DNA of 64,000 bases, taken from positions 5,248,001 through 5,312,000 of the forward strand of contig NC_056044.1 of NCBI RefSeq assembly GCF_004379255.2, read 5' to 3'. This document shows, piece by piece, positions 43,695 through 55,269 of the stretch; positions within the stretch are counted from its first letter, which is position 1; each line of letters opens with the position of its first letter. Source of the DNA: Salvia splendens (taxonomy: Eukaryota > Streptophyta > Magnoliopsida > Lamiales > Lamiaceae). Made by a program: the position numbers and the translations under genes. Under the pieces are notes generated by a model that had not been told where the DNA came from, did no database searches, and worked only from the letters and a program-made list of their open reading frames with translations.

Positions 43695-45333
43695 GTGCAT
43701 TATAATGATAACATCAATTTATGTGATAACCCTATAACTAAATCTCCACCACACATTTTTAAAATATGTGGTCTAGATTTATTCTAACAAAACTATCATT
43801 TTATCAAATAAAACTATCATATTTCGGATATATTAAGGGCAAAATTGTCATTTCGTTATAAAATTGGGCGGGTAAGAAGAAAACGCGAATTAAACGTTGC
43901 ATTCTATTTCTCTCACACTCAAACCCTCCGAATCGCATTTCAAACCCTTGCTGCTTCAGTTTCGAAGGAAAAATCATCCAAATTCTGGAATATATCGAAG
44001 GAAAACGCTCAAGCATCATCGAAGGAAGGCTGGATGAAGTTTATTATTTATTTCACTTTTGTTTTTGCTCGATTTTATCATTTTGCCAGAGATTCTCGCT
44101 TTTTTTAGATTCTATAGTTTTTTAGTGTAGATTTAGAGTTACATATGACAGCATGATGAATTTACTTTGAATTTACTTCATACTTGGTTTTGTATCATCA
44201 ATTCATACCTTATTCCATGATTAATTATTGTTTTAAATTATAAAATGATAGTTTCAGGGGATAAAATTATAGTTTCAAATGATAAAATGATACCAGGGAT
44301 AGAAATCAGTTGCTTCTACTAATGTATTGTATTTCATACCAATCATTGGCTTCTAAGCATCATCACAAACAGGAATGTACATACCTACAAATCAGTAAAA
44401 CTATCATTTTATCAACTTAGAGTATCATTCTATCCAGCAAAACTATCATTTTATCAACTCAGAGTATCATTCTATCCGGCAAAACTATCATTTTATGCAG
44501 TAAATCTAACATTTATAAGCCAAAAGTATCATGTTAACACATAATCAGCAATGCATAATATAATTACATAATATCATGAACTGATTTGTTGCCCAGTTTA
44601 CGAATGCCAAAACCAACTTAACGAGCATAATGTTCATAGAAATCAGCTGCTTCTACTAATGTATTAAATTTCATACCAATCATTGGCTTCAAAGCATCAT
44701 CACAAACAGAAATGTACATACCTACAAATCAGTAAAACTATCATTTTATCAACTCATAGTATCATTCTATCCGGCAAAACTATCATTTTATCAACTCAGA
44801 GTATCATTCTATCCGTCAAAACTATCATTTTATCAACTCAGAGTATCATTCTATCCGGCAAAACTATCATTTTATGCAGTAAACCTAACATTTATAAGCC
44901 AAAAGTATCATGCTAACACATAATCGGCAATGCTTAATATGTCATTTTGTCAGGTTAAAGTATCATTTTATCAACTTATATGCAAAATTGAAAACATCTT
45001 CCCGGTCACAATAATGCGAGAAATATGGAAACAAAATCTGGAGATTATGGAATAATGAACCAAATCGGAACAAAATCTGGAGCCTATGGAAATAAAACAG
45101 GCGAGAAATATGGAAACAAAATCGCTGAGAAAAGAGAATCGAACTGAGAGAGAGTGAAAGAATGGAGCGAAATTCAGAAATTAAATGAGGGAAATGACGT
45201 ATTTACCCTCTGCGCCTTTTTTATGAAGTAAATCTAAGTTTGAATCTCAGCCACAAGATTAGAAAATTTGTGTGGTTCAGATTTGGTTATAGAGTTATTA
45301 CGTAATTTGGGGGTTATCATATGATCACAACTC
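43692..45333. mobile_element. Non-autonomous MULE-like element with FAR1-type transposase relic
   Basis: Inverted ends: GGGGTGCATTATAATGATAAC at left, GAGTTGTGATCATATGATAAC at right (minus strand), with further similarity over about 90 bp. The target duplication is hidden in flanking microsatellites. On the minus strand at about 44581-44705 the frame reads KPMIGMKFNTLVEAADFYEH then a stop and VGFGIRKLGNKS, a FAR1 DNA-binding N-terminus. A decayed second copy is at about 44303-44370, part of a direct duplication (44303-44560, 44640-44930) rich in ACTATCATTTTATC motifs. Confidence 0.7.
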
Positions 45334-45911
45334 TCTCTCTCTCTATATATATATTCTATAATTTTAATTAATTTATAAAAATTAAAAATTATCAGATATT
45401 AAAAATTAATCAAAGCTTAAATAACATTAAAAAGATAAGATTGTTTAGTAAAAATATATAAAAATAAGATTGTCTTACAAAATTACACTAAATTACACAT
45501 TTTTCATTTGTCCCATTTTTTCATTAAGAAGGTGCATCATTCGATCTTCCATCTGTTGCCCCCTTTTAGCGGCTTCCTCTCGCATCTGTTGCTTGCTCCC
45601 TCTGAGCTACTTCCTCACGCACCAGTGCAATTTTCCTATCTGAATTGGCTTGCACTTTTTCAATTTGCAGTTGCATTTGATCACGATGTTCTTTAACTCG
45701 TTGCTCGAGCAGTTCATCGACCTGGCTGGCTAGCATTGACGGGTGCAGAACCAACAAATGAGTGAGTAGCTAATGGGAAGTATATGCGTGTTGCTTGCTC
45801 CGCGCCATAAATTTGTTTTCTCTTCTTCACCTTCCCAAAAAGCTTCAAGAAGATGGCTTCATGATCCGGGTTCTCTATTCCTTCAGCCTGTTGTTCTTCA
45901 GCCCGTGCCAT

Positions 45912-47034
45912 AACGTCATCCTTCCATTAAACAAACATGAAAAACATTCAAAATGTGTAACAACAAAGGGGAGAACCTCACATGCAACAAGCTCATCATA
46001 GAATATCAATTAAACTTCATAGGAAAACAGTAAATAAAGCCAATCACACAATTTTGTAGAACATTATAAAGCTACAGATTCAGAATGAATATGATTCTGG
46101 TCTTTTGGATGATCAGAAATCGGATGACCAGAATCATATCTGCTTAAACTCTCCATTCAACGCCAACACAATCTTGTTGCAGTTGATTCACACACATCTA
46201 TATTTATCAACACCAATCCAATCTCGTAGTTTCTATGACTTGCAGTGATGCATTGCTTCAGTTTTTACCATAATATGCAGACTCGCATTGTTGCACAGAG
46301 ACTGATATCAAGTTATTGTTGGCTATGCAGAGAAAATCAGTAGTTCACATCACTACTGGAAGCCAGGCTCTTGATGAACAGTTAGGAGGTAATAATCAAT
46401 CTTCTGTGTGATTTCCATTTGAATTCATCTGCATAGTATGCTGAACATAGATCATTTGTGGTGAAGGTGGGATAGAAACTTCTGCAATAATAGAAGCTTT
46501 TGGGGAATTCAGGTGAATACTATTTTCAGCTAACTTAATCAAAAGTTAACTCAAACTTTTAATTTATTAGTTTCATGATGCTAACCTAAACTAGTATTCT
46601 GATATCCATAACCAACATTTGATTCAGATCTGGAAAGACACACAGCTTGCCCATACTCTGTGTCTCTACTCAGGTGATGAGCTAAGCAGAAGAAGCCTAG
46701 ACTCTTTAATGGAATGACATTTGCATATACTTTTTGTTAGTAGGAAACTGATATCTAAATTGCTCATCACAAATGTATTCTAAACCTAGCTGTGTGTTGA
46801 TAAATAAGAAAGACGTGCAATGTAATCTAAGGATGAGGAGGGCTCTAAGTATGAGAGCTCTAAGCTTCTCATACAACACAATTAATCTAACTTTCCATAA
46901 AAAACTCTTAAAAGCAATACTACTAGCAATACTCATAGCATAAGACAACAAATTTAGATAATCACATACTACAATCCCAAATAAAATTTCAGAAATCAAG
47001 ACAAACATGTGAAAAGACTTACTACAATTTGTTG
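45912..47034. other. Intronic or intergenic AT-rich DNA within the CACTA relic
   Basis: Lies between two exon-like pieces of the Transposase_24 relic. No other gene or repeat recognised. Confidence 0.4.
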
Positions 47035-47989
47035 AGCACGCTGCGAACACAACTCACCTTGTGAATCACCGTTCCTTAGCTTGTGGGTCTTTAGAAAGAA
47101 CTCCGTAAATGGGGGAAGTTTTCCATTATTCTCTTTGGACATTAAGAAAATGTAAAAGGATTTAAAAACAACAAACAAATCAAACTAATGAAATACTATA
47201 ATTTTTACCACTTTTGCTGTTGTCTCCGCAAATGATATACATCCATTACTATGTGTGCCAAGCGCAGTCTCAAGCCCTTGTTTACGGTTTGCCGAGCACC
47301 TCTCGGAAGCTTCAATACTCTCGGGTAAATTCCAGCCTTTTTGGTAATTTGACCATTGGGCTACGTCTTCTTTTTATAATAGTTGATGAAATCCCCGTAT
47401 CTAATTTTGCACTTGCTAATAAAAACCTCCTTGCACTCGTCTTAATTAGGGGTGTGCATTCGGGTTTCGGTTTGATTTTTCACCCTAACCGAACCGACCC
47501 CGAAAAACTGAATTTAGCCTAAAACTAAAACCGAACCGAAACCGAAAAACCGAAAACCAAAAACCGAAAAACCGAACTTAAAAACCCGAACTAAACCGAA
47601 AACCGAAATTATATAAAAAACCGAAAAATCGAAAACCCTTAAACCGAAAACCGAATTAAACAACCGAAAATCTGGAGAGAAAGAAAACAGTACAGAAACT
47701 TAGAAATTTTCAACCTACAAAACATAACATGATAAAAATAATAATATCCCTAATCCATCAAAGGCATCAACCAACAAATACAAATATGCAATCAACATTC
47801 CACAATAAAAAACATCAACCAAAATGTCTTCAATAGTTTCAACACATTACATCAAAATAAATCCAAAATAAAGTTCCACAACAAATCTTCAATATTGTCC
47901 AAGTGCAAGCAAGTTTTAACAAATAATGGAGATTGATTAATTTGTTGAATCTTGAGTAGACATCAATGCAATACCTACACAAAAAAGAG

Positions 47990-50111
47990 TTATATAAGTA
48001 CTATAAATGAAATAATCAATAACAAAAAACTTAAATGTATAAAAATACCTTCTATCTTTTGGACATCTTCAAGAATTTCTTCAACACTAAATTTGGAAGA
48101 TTTGCGAAGACAATTTTGACCACGAACAAGATACTCGGCAACTTTAGGACTTAAAGAGCTCCTAAATGGATCAAGAACTCGGCCACCGGTGCTAAAAGCG
48201 GACTCAGATGCTACAGTGAAGATAGGAACTGCTACAATATCACGGACAGATTGGGAGAGTACAGGATATTTATATTCATTATTTTTCCACCAATCCAAAA
48301 GGTCAAATTTTGACCCACCACTCTCAATATCCTCCTTAAGATATTTATGTACATCAGTGACTTCATCATGCCTTTTGTGAAAAGTCTCATACAAGGAACC
48401 CACCATTTTCATAGCATTCTTCAATACATCATTATCATCACGTGTAGCATTCAATTTCAATTTTGCATGTCATACATTTTGTTGGACGATTGGTTGTTTG
48501 TAATCACCACACATGTTAACTAATTCAGCCTCAACTTCATTTCCAAATGAGTTAGCCAACTCCTCATCGTACATTTGTGCCAACACAAGTTTCACCAACT
48601 TCAACTTGTATCGAGGATCAACAACAGCAGCCATGAAAATGAGCTTATTCATCTTCCTAGGATTCCCCCAATACTTGTCAATTTTTTCTTTCATTTTCTT
48701 TGCCATGATACTCAATTCAAAATCACCCTCTATGAAAGCCTTCAACAATGCATGCACTTTGTAAATCTCATGTAGAAATAAATTAGAGGTAACATATAAA
48801 GATCCAGAAATCCTATTAGTTGCCTCATAAAAAATCCTCAAGAAATTCAACATTAATTTTGCTTTCCTCCAATCTTCCTCTTTTGGCACCCCGTGCACTC
48901 TATCTCCATCCACATCCTCATCCTCATCATCATCAACTTCAAGATCCTTATGCCTTACTTCAAGATCCTTTTTATATGATGAGTCTATCAACTCATATCT
49001 ATAGAAAGCTTTCTCAAAAGTTGTCGCAGCTTCTAACATGAAGAATGTTGAGTTCCATCGAGTTGCAACATCTAAGCACAACATGCTCTTACTAGATATT
49101 TTTTCTAGTTCACAACACTCCTTAAATTTGCCCAGCCTTGTAGATGAGTGCCTAATAATCCGAACTGCATTTCTGATTTTCTTCGCCGAAGGCCCAATCT
49201 CTTTCAAGCCTTTTTGCACCACTAAATTGAATATATGAGCAATGCACCTCATATGCATATAGTCACAATTTCCTACACTTTCCCCCCATTGCCTAATAGT
49301 TCTTTTCAAATAAACCAATGCAGTATTATTCGAAGAAGCATTATCAACGGTAATCGTTAACACCCTATTGATTCCCCAATCATGCAAGCACTTCTCAATT
49401 TCCAAACCAATATCTATACCTTTATGACTAGAAATTGGACAAAAATTAATAATTTTTTTGTTCAATTTCCAATCATTATCAATATAGTGAGCAGTCAAAC
49501 ACATGTAGTTCACCTTTTGACAAGAAGTCCATGTATCTCTGGTAAGACACACTCTTTGGTTGGCCGATTTAAGCAATGTCATGAGGAATTTTTTTTCATC
49601 TTCATAGAACTTAAAACAATCACGTGAAACTGACCATCTAGATGAAATCTTAAACTGAGGACATGACTTCAAACAAAAGTATTTAAAACCCTCCCCTTCA
49701 ACAAACTTAAAAGGCAACTCATCCACACTGACCATATAAGCTAAAGCTTTCCTAAGCTCTTCTTGCTCAAAATTCTAACTACTAAGTGAAGAGCTTTGAC
49801 CAGATTGTAACACCAACCGTGTTGGCCTAGGACCTGTAGTTGAAATTTTATTGCATTTACTCAAATGTACTTCAAGTGAAGAAGTGCCATTCTTAGATTC
49901 TCCACACAATGTTTTCGCACAATGCACACTTAGCTCTCTGTTTCTTATTGTTATCTAAGAATGGAGTAAAATGATCCCAAACCTCTGATCTTTTCTCCAT
50001 AGTTTTCCTCTTTTTTGCCTCTCCTTTGTCTTGAGGATCCTCAGATGGAATATCTTCAGCTACATTATTTTCGATGGTATCTCCAACCGCTTCCCTTTCA
50101 TCACACAACAT
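47990..50111 (-). pseudogene. hAT transposase (zinc finger BED, RICESLEEPER-like), inactivated
   Basis: The N-terminal BED zinc finger begins SEVWDHFTPFLDNN with CALCENIVW near 49900. The catalytic core follows (TRDTWTSCQKVNYMCLTAHY, TVDNASSNNTALVYL, RCIAHIFNLVVQ, LDVATRWNSTFFMLEAA) and the C-terminal dimerisation domain comes last (DLLDWWKNNEYKYPVLS, ASESAFSTGGRVLDPFRSSL). Three lesions are visible: a frameshift in the BED region near 49895, an in-frame stop between SSLSS and NFEQEE near 49776, and an in-frame TGA before HAKLKLNATRDD near 48470. The product cannot be made as one chain. Confidence 0.88.
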
Positions 50112-50973
50112 CTATAATAAGAAATATTCAGATATACTTAGCAATCAATTTGCAACTTAACAATACATAAATTACATAATGAATAACTTACATTACAACT
50201 TGATGCTGAATAATCTATGTTGTAGAGTGGAGAAAAACCGTCTGCCTTTTACTTACTAAATCTGAAATCTGAAAGTATGAAAGAAACATGTCAAAATTAG
50301 CATAACAGTATAACACTTTCTTCTTCTACACAGCAGCAGCGGCTGCCATTTAACAGCTACATTTAATCTGAAATTTAATTGACAGAAATCAAATAATCTG
50401 AAATTCAAATTGACAGAATCTGGAAAAAAATTTAATTGAGAGAATCTTGAAAAAAATTCATTAACAGAATCTGACACAGTGGAATAATATAAAACAATCT
50501 AAAATTTCATTGATAGAATCTGAAACAATCTAAAATCTGAAACAATCTAAAAATTTCATTGATAGAATCTGAAACAAAAGGCAAAAACTAATAATCAATT
50601 AATCATACTTCCATATTAGGAACTAGGTAACTTAATAAATAAATGTTGAATTATTAGAGGGATGGAAGAATTTGCAGGCTTACAGCTGTGGGTTTAGGGA
50701 TGCAATTGAAGGTGTAAGTAGAGATTTACCTGGAGTCGGAGCTGTGGAGAGTGGAGACGACGGTGTGAAGGGCCGATAGGAGCTGGAGGAGCGAGGGGCG
50801 ACAGGCGACGGCTGGAGGGGCAACCGGCGACGGAGGACGATGGAGTTGGTGGAGGGATTTAGGGTTAGAGGGAGAGGAGAGCCGAGAGCAGCGGATCTGA
50901 TTCAGAATTCAGAAACGTGAGTTTCCAATTAGGGCTTTTACTTTTAGTTATAATTAAATAATAGTAACATATA
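50112..50973. other. 5' part of the hAT element, non-coding
   Basis: Repeated GAATCTGAAA(C/T) motifs at 50255-50580. A GC-richer patch at 50690-50910 on the minus strand is likely the 5' UTR or promoter of the transposase. Confidence 0.5.
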
Positions 50974-51152
50974 CTCCCTCCGTCCCGGGCTACTCGCTCA
51001 TTTCCTTTTCGGCTCGGAGATTAAGGAATGAGTGTATAGGAAAGTCAAAAATGACGGCTGTAGGTGAAATTTTTTACTAAAAATGGAAAGAGTGCAAGTA
51101 ACTTGGGACGCCCAAAAAGGAAATAAGTGCGAGTAGTGCGGGACGGAGGTAG
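50974..51152. mobile_element. Stowaway-type MITE nested in the hAT element
   Basis: 179 bp, CTCCCTCCGTCCCGGGCTAC to the inverted GCGGGACGGAGGTAG, flanked by TA. Confidence 0.85.
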
Positions 51153-51658
51153 TATATAATAAAATAAATAATTAAATAAATTCGGTTATTTGGTTATGCG
51201 GTTTTTTTCTTCGCCCAAACCGAACCGAACCGAAAAACCAAAATTTTTGTATTTTCAAAACCGAACCGAAAAACCGAAATAACTGAACCGAATTTCAAAA
51301 TTTCGGTTTGGTTCGGTTCGGATATTCGGCTTCCGGTTTTTTTCTCACCCCTAGTCTTGATCATAAAACTCATAGTTAGCCGGTTTCTACAAATTAACAC
51401 AGAATGACAATCAAATTTAAACCACAAAATAAGATATTAACGATCGTAAGTAATCTTACTAAAAGAGGAGAGAGAGAGAGAGATAGAGATAGAAAAAATA
51501 TATATAATGCTCAAGTTTACCTTAAATTCAGCCCAATACATGTTAATGTATTCCTTGTTTAGAGTTTTCTGACTGAATCCATTCGGGTCAACTATCTGCT
51601 TGAAATTATGCGTACATATGTTTGCCACGACAACGGAAGGATGCAAGCTGCACGTCAA

Positions 51659-52219
51659 TATATGGTTAGTTAACTCACAAAAATAATGATATAAGTGAAA
51701 TTATCAAATCAATTACTATTTCTCCCCTGGTAAAGTAGTTAAAATGGAATGCACATATTTTTTGGGACGGACGAAAATGAAAAGTGAACATATTTTTATG
51801 GGACGGAGGGAGTAGATGATTTGAAGTCATACGTATGTTTCTTTTACAGAGTTTTGCAGAGAATTTGTCAATAGGATCCAAGTACTTTAATAGCCTTAAA
51901 TTGCAGAACCCTTTACAAGACATACACTCTAGAACATAGAATCAAAAACTAGAAAAATTGACTAGAATTAAACACTCAAATTCAAACAAACCATCCACAT
52001 GGAGTCCTCATATCTTTCTCTCCCAAATAAAATCAAAACCAAGAACAAAGGCGCAAAGCAATTTAGAACATAGAATCAAATGCAAATTGACAAATTTATT
52101 TAGAGCAGGGGAGGGATCAGTTGCACAAAACTACATGAATCAATAACCAAAATTAAAATTAAATCAGCAAACAGAAAAATCAAAAGGTCGTTTAGTAAAG
52201 CTTGTAGATTGAATCACGC
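51659..52219. other. AT-rich spacer with MITE fragment
   Basis: A half Stowaway-like fragment at about 51755-51815 (GGGACGGACGAAAATG ... GGGACGGAGGGAGTAG). No gene recognised. Confidence 0.5.
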
Positions 52220-52650
52220 ATTCCTTATTTCTAATTTATGCATTTAGTCTAACTAATCGATCTAATATCCGAGGGCATAACTCATGAGTAATCTAGAAAT
52301 TTCAGTATAATTCAATGCAAGACTACATCTTAGGAGTAATTAAATACCTTATGCTATGGATTTGCATAGCAAGAGTAGTTTTACCGACAGGTAAATTTTC
52401 CAATACCGCCCATTCCGACAACTGTGATTGCTAGATAAGATGCTTTCCAAATCGATCAGATAATCCAATCATCATTCCACCAAAATGAATTCTTGAGAAA
52501 ATAGGTTGGCCTACTCCTACTTCCTCAGGTGTCTCCTCCTCTCCCATCTCACGGAGGGATAGATACTCTCAAGCTGAGAATAAATATAATATGTTAAGTA
52601 GTTTGATGCTTGGCGGCGCAAGAGAAGGAAATTAGGGCTAACTGTCTATT
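52220..52650 (-). pseudogene. NLR (NB-ARC) gene relic, second copy
   Basis: The minus strand encodes MGEEETPEEVGVGQPIFSRI, then FGGMMIGLSDRFGK and, in a shifted frame, VVGMGGIGK. About 16 extra bases separate this from GKTTLAMQI (about 52358-52383). Together they make a broken Walker A P-loop of an NB-ARC protein. The 16-base addition begins GGAAAATTTAC, as in the relic at 24870, so both derive from one already-damaged copy. Confidence 0.65.
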
Positions 52651-53173
52651 TATTTTTAGTTTCTATTACTCTCTCCATACTTTAAAAAAATAGACTATTT
52701 AAGTTTGGTACAGAGTTTTTTTATATATAATTGGTAAAATAAATAAAAGGAGAAAAATAATTGAAATTGTATAATAGATGGTGGAATTGATAAATGATAT
52801 AAAAGAGAAGGAGAAAAAGTTTACCTAAATAGATATGAATTCTTTATATGGGAAGGACGAAAAAGAAAATATTACCTATTTTTACCCGAAGGAAGTATTA
52901 TATTGACATATTATAAATTGACTCAGTAATGATGAATTAATGACGTACACCAATTTGTATTCCTCACATGAATATCATATTTTTGGTTCACCATTTTTAG
53001 ATTAACCATTTCTTCATTTTTCAATAATGATATTTTATTATTCAAGCATCGTGATGATTTGGACTTTTATCTATAAAATGATGAATTTGATGGAAATGAA
53101 TAAAAAGAAATACTAGGAGATATGTTTCTTTAATTTACAGTTTGAAAATACAATTTGATTGCTTGTGTTTTTA
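52651..53173. other. AT-rich spacer with decayed MITE
   Basis: Stowaway-like debris at about 52665-52905 (ACTCTCTCCATACTTTAAAA ... CCCGAAGGAAGTA). No gene. Confidence 0.5.
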
Positions 53174-53790
53174 GAGCATTCACATCCGTGCTCTTACCAG
53201 CAAGCATGGATGTGGGTCCGGCCCCACTTTTTCTGCCTGCTCTTAGGCAAGAGCACAACACCCACACCCGTGCTCTTCCGTAAGGACGAGCACAAGGGTC
53301 CCACCATTCTATTATTCAATTTAAATAAAAACATTTTCACAAAATTAAAATTCATTAAAAATACCTGGAATAATATTACAAATTACAATAAAATTAAAAA
53401 TTACATAATTAAATCCTAAAAAATAAAAATTACATAATTAAAATCCTAAAAATGAAAATTACATAATTAAACTACTAAAAATTAAAAATTACACAATTTA
53501 AGCATAAAAATGCCCCCGGTGAAGACTAATCATCATCCGGCAATACCCTCAACGTTCTTTGTAGGCCCCGTATCATCGCCGCATGCGATTGAAGTTGCTC
53601 GGGGGTCATATTTGACCTATCGGCCAAATTGAATTGGGCAAAACCCCCCACAACGAGTTGGTGGGGGGTTGTTTCCAAAATACTATTAATTAGCATATGG
53701 TAAGTTAAGGTGTCGAGCCCACGAGGAACGATGGCATCCGTTATGTATTTCCACACTTGGAAAGGTTTTGGCGATGCCGCCACGCACTAA
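53174..53790. mobile_element. Harbinger-like element, left end and internal ORF remnant
   Basis: Starts GAGCATTCACATCCGTGCTC after TTA (53171-53173), with repeated GAGCAC subterminal motifs and an A/T-rich region like other Harbinger elements here. On the minus strand 53783-53526 encodes an 85-aa ORF (MAASPKPFQVWKYITDAIVP ... GLQRTLRVLPDDD) that I do not recognise; its placement suggests a transposon-associated protein. The right terminus was not identified. Confidence 0.55.
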
Positions 53791-55269
53791 ATTGGGGGTG
53801 GGAACTGAACTATGAAATATAAATAACACTTAACCTAATGTGGGAACTAAGAGTGCAAATATAATGTAATATGAAGAAAACAATTAAACTGGAACACAGA
53901 CTGGGCAAGTTGATGAACTGGGCAACTCAGACACATGCGAGAATCAGAACTTTTCGGAAATAAAAACAAAGTAGCAACTTGCACGACTTTTACCAAGTTC
54001 GGAAGCAAAGGAGCTAAATTAAAAGCTAAGGAAGATAAGCTAAGTGGTGGCTCCTAAAATAAAGCTAGAAAACTAGGATAGTGACCCTTAAGTGGCTAAA
54101 ATAATTAACTCCTAAAAGCTAAACTAAATCATATGTAAATGGAAGGTGGAGTGCAGAAATTAACTAAAAGCTAAATGACTGCCACAATTGAAAAGAAAGC
54201 ATGTACTTGTTGTCTCCCAAACCCTATTACCCAAGGTGTAAAATCAATGGATAAAAGCCTACAACTAATTGTCCCTTCACTTGACTTATAAAAGTTGATT
54301 TTATCTACTAATCCTACACTAAAAGGACACAAATTAGGTGAGAGAAAAGACTACAAGGCTGCTACATAATTAAAAATACAAGAGAAACTCAAAATCATCA
54401 ATTAAACTACCTAAACCTGCATTGAAAACACCAAATGAATTTCAAAAAATTAAAGCACTTTGATAGAAGCTTAAAAACAACAACAATGGAAGATGAATAA
54501 CAAGACAACAAATTAAGCAACAAACATTAAACTTAAAACATGCAAATCTAGTTAATTTAGGTGATTTAAACTCTACAAGAACACAAGAACTAAGAGTAAA
54601 TGCTTTAACACTAGAGAAATAAATACACTCAAGATCTTAAAGATCGGCCTCCAACAACCATTAACTAGAGAGTAAAGATGTCGGAAAAAAGATTCAACAC
54701 AAGTGCTACAAAGAAACTAAAGCATTAAAGAAACTAAAATCTACTACAAGCTTCAACCCATGGTGAACAAAAGATCTTGGCAGCCTTGAGTTTGAAATCT
54801 CTCTTCTTAAGGAAGATAGAAAGGTTTTCTAGAGAGAGAATAAACTAAAACTAAACTAAACTAAACTAAACTAAACTAAAGTGATTGGTGATTCTCGGAA
54901 AGTTCAAGTATTTTTAATACATATATCTAATAAAAGATATTTTACTTCTTTTTTTTACTCTCCAAGGGAAGATATGTGCGTGTGTAGCAAGTGACATCTG
55001 TCCTTGATAAGTGTGGAAGTGGCTTTAATCGTTTTCCCTTCGGGTTTAAACTGGCCAGTCCAACAGCTTGGACAGTTTGCATTCTTCCGATTTTTTCTTC
55101 CAATTCTTCCACATTTTGCCTCCTTTTTGCATCACTCAACACAAATGCCTTTCTACAATGCCTCCAAACCATAAACGCAATTCCCTGCCAAAACAGCATC
55201 TTCTCATGCAAATATTCAACTAATAAGTGCGAAAAGTGATCAAATCCGAGTGACGAAAACTAGCCTATC
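53791..55269. other. Unclassified repetitive-looking DNA
   Basis: No ORF of note. An (AAACT)n microsatellite lies at 54841-54880. The A-rich, C-poor top strand with regular short motifs resembles a non-coding transposon segment, but no ends could be defined. Confidence 0.4.

Larger units (their letters stand above)
47447..51353 (-). mobile_element. hAT transposon (RICESLEEPER/Ac type), full length but defective
   Basis: 3907 bp; termini TAGGGGTGTGCATTCGG and, inverted, TAGGGGTGAGAAAAAAACCGG; 8-bp target duplication GTCTTAAT / GTCTTGAT (47439-47446, 51354-51361; one mismatch). Dense AACCGAA/TTCGGTT subterminal motifs lie at 47455-47660 and 51181-51335. The transposase is on the minus strand. 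A Stowaway MITE (50974-51152) is nested near the transposase's 5' side. Confidence 0.9.
45510..51658 (-). pseudogene. CACTA ORF1 / plant transposase (Transposase_24-like) relic, split by a hAT element
   Basis: Exon-like pieces on the minus strand, in order: 51658-51520 (NGFSQKTLNKEYINMYWAEFK, donor after it), 47345-47200 (frame with SIEASERCSANRKQGL and THSNGCISFAETTAKVV), 47170-47035 (GKLPPFTEFFLKTHKLRNG) and 45911-45510 (FLKLFGKVKKRKQIYGAEQ followed by a coiled-coil-like DELLEQRVKEHRDQMQLQIE). This order and these motifs resemble the Ptta/En/Spm-associated plant transposase family. The hAT at 47447-51353 lies between the first two pieces. Frameshifts and stops show decay. It may belong to the CACTA end at 43102. 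Confidence 0.6.

Noticed and set aside
44683..44916. 77-aa ORF with repeated TIILSTQSIILS
   Set aside because: Reading through short direct repeats in a non-autonomous MULE; on the other strand lies the FAR1-type relic.
47455..47660. AACCGAA-rich stretch as a telomere-like repeat
   Set aside because: The motif is not the plant telomere unit TTTAGGG/CCCTAAA and occurs at both ends of the hAT element, as subterminal repeats do.
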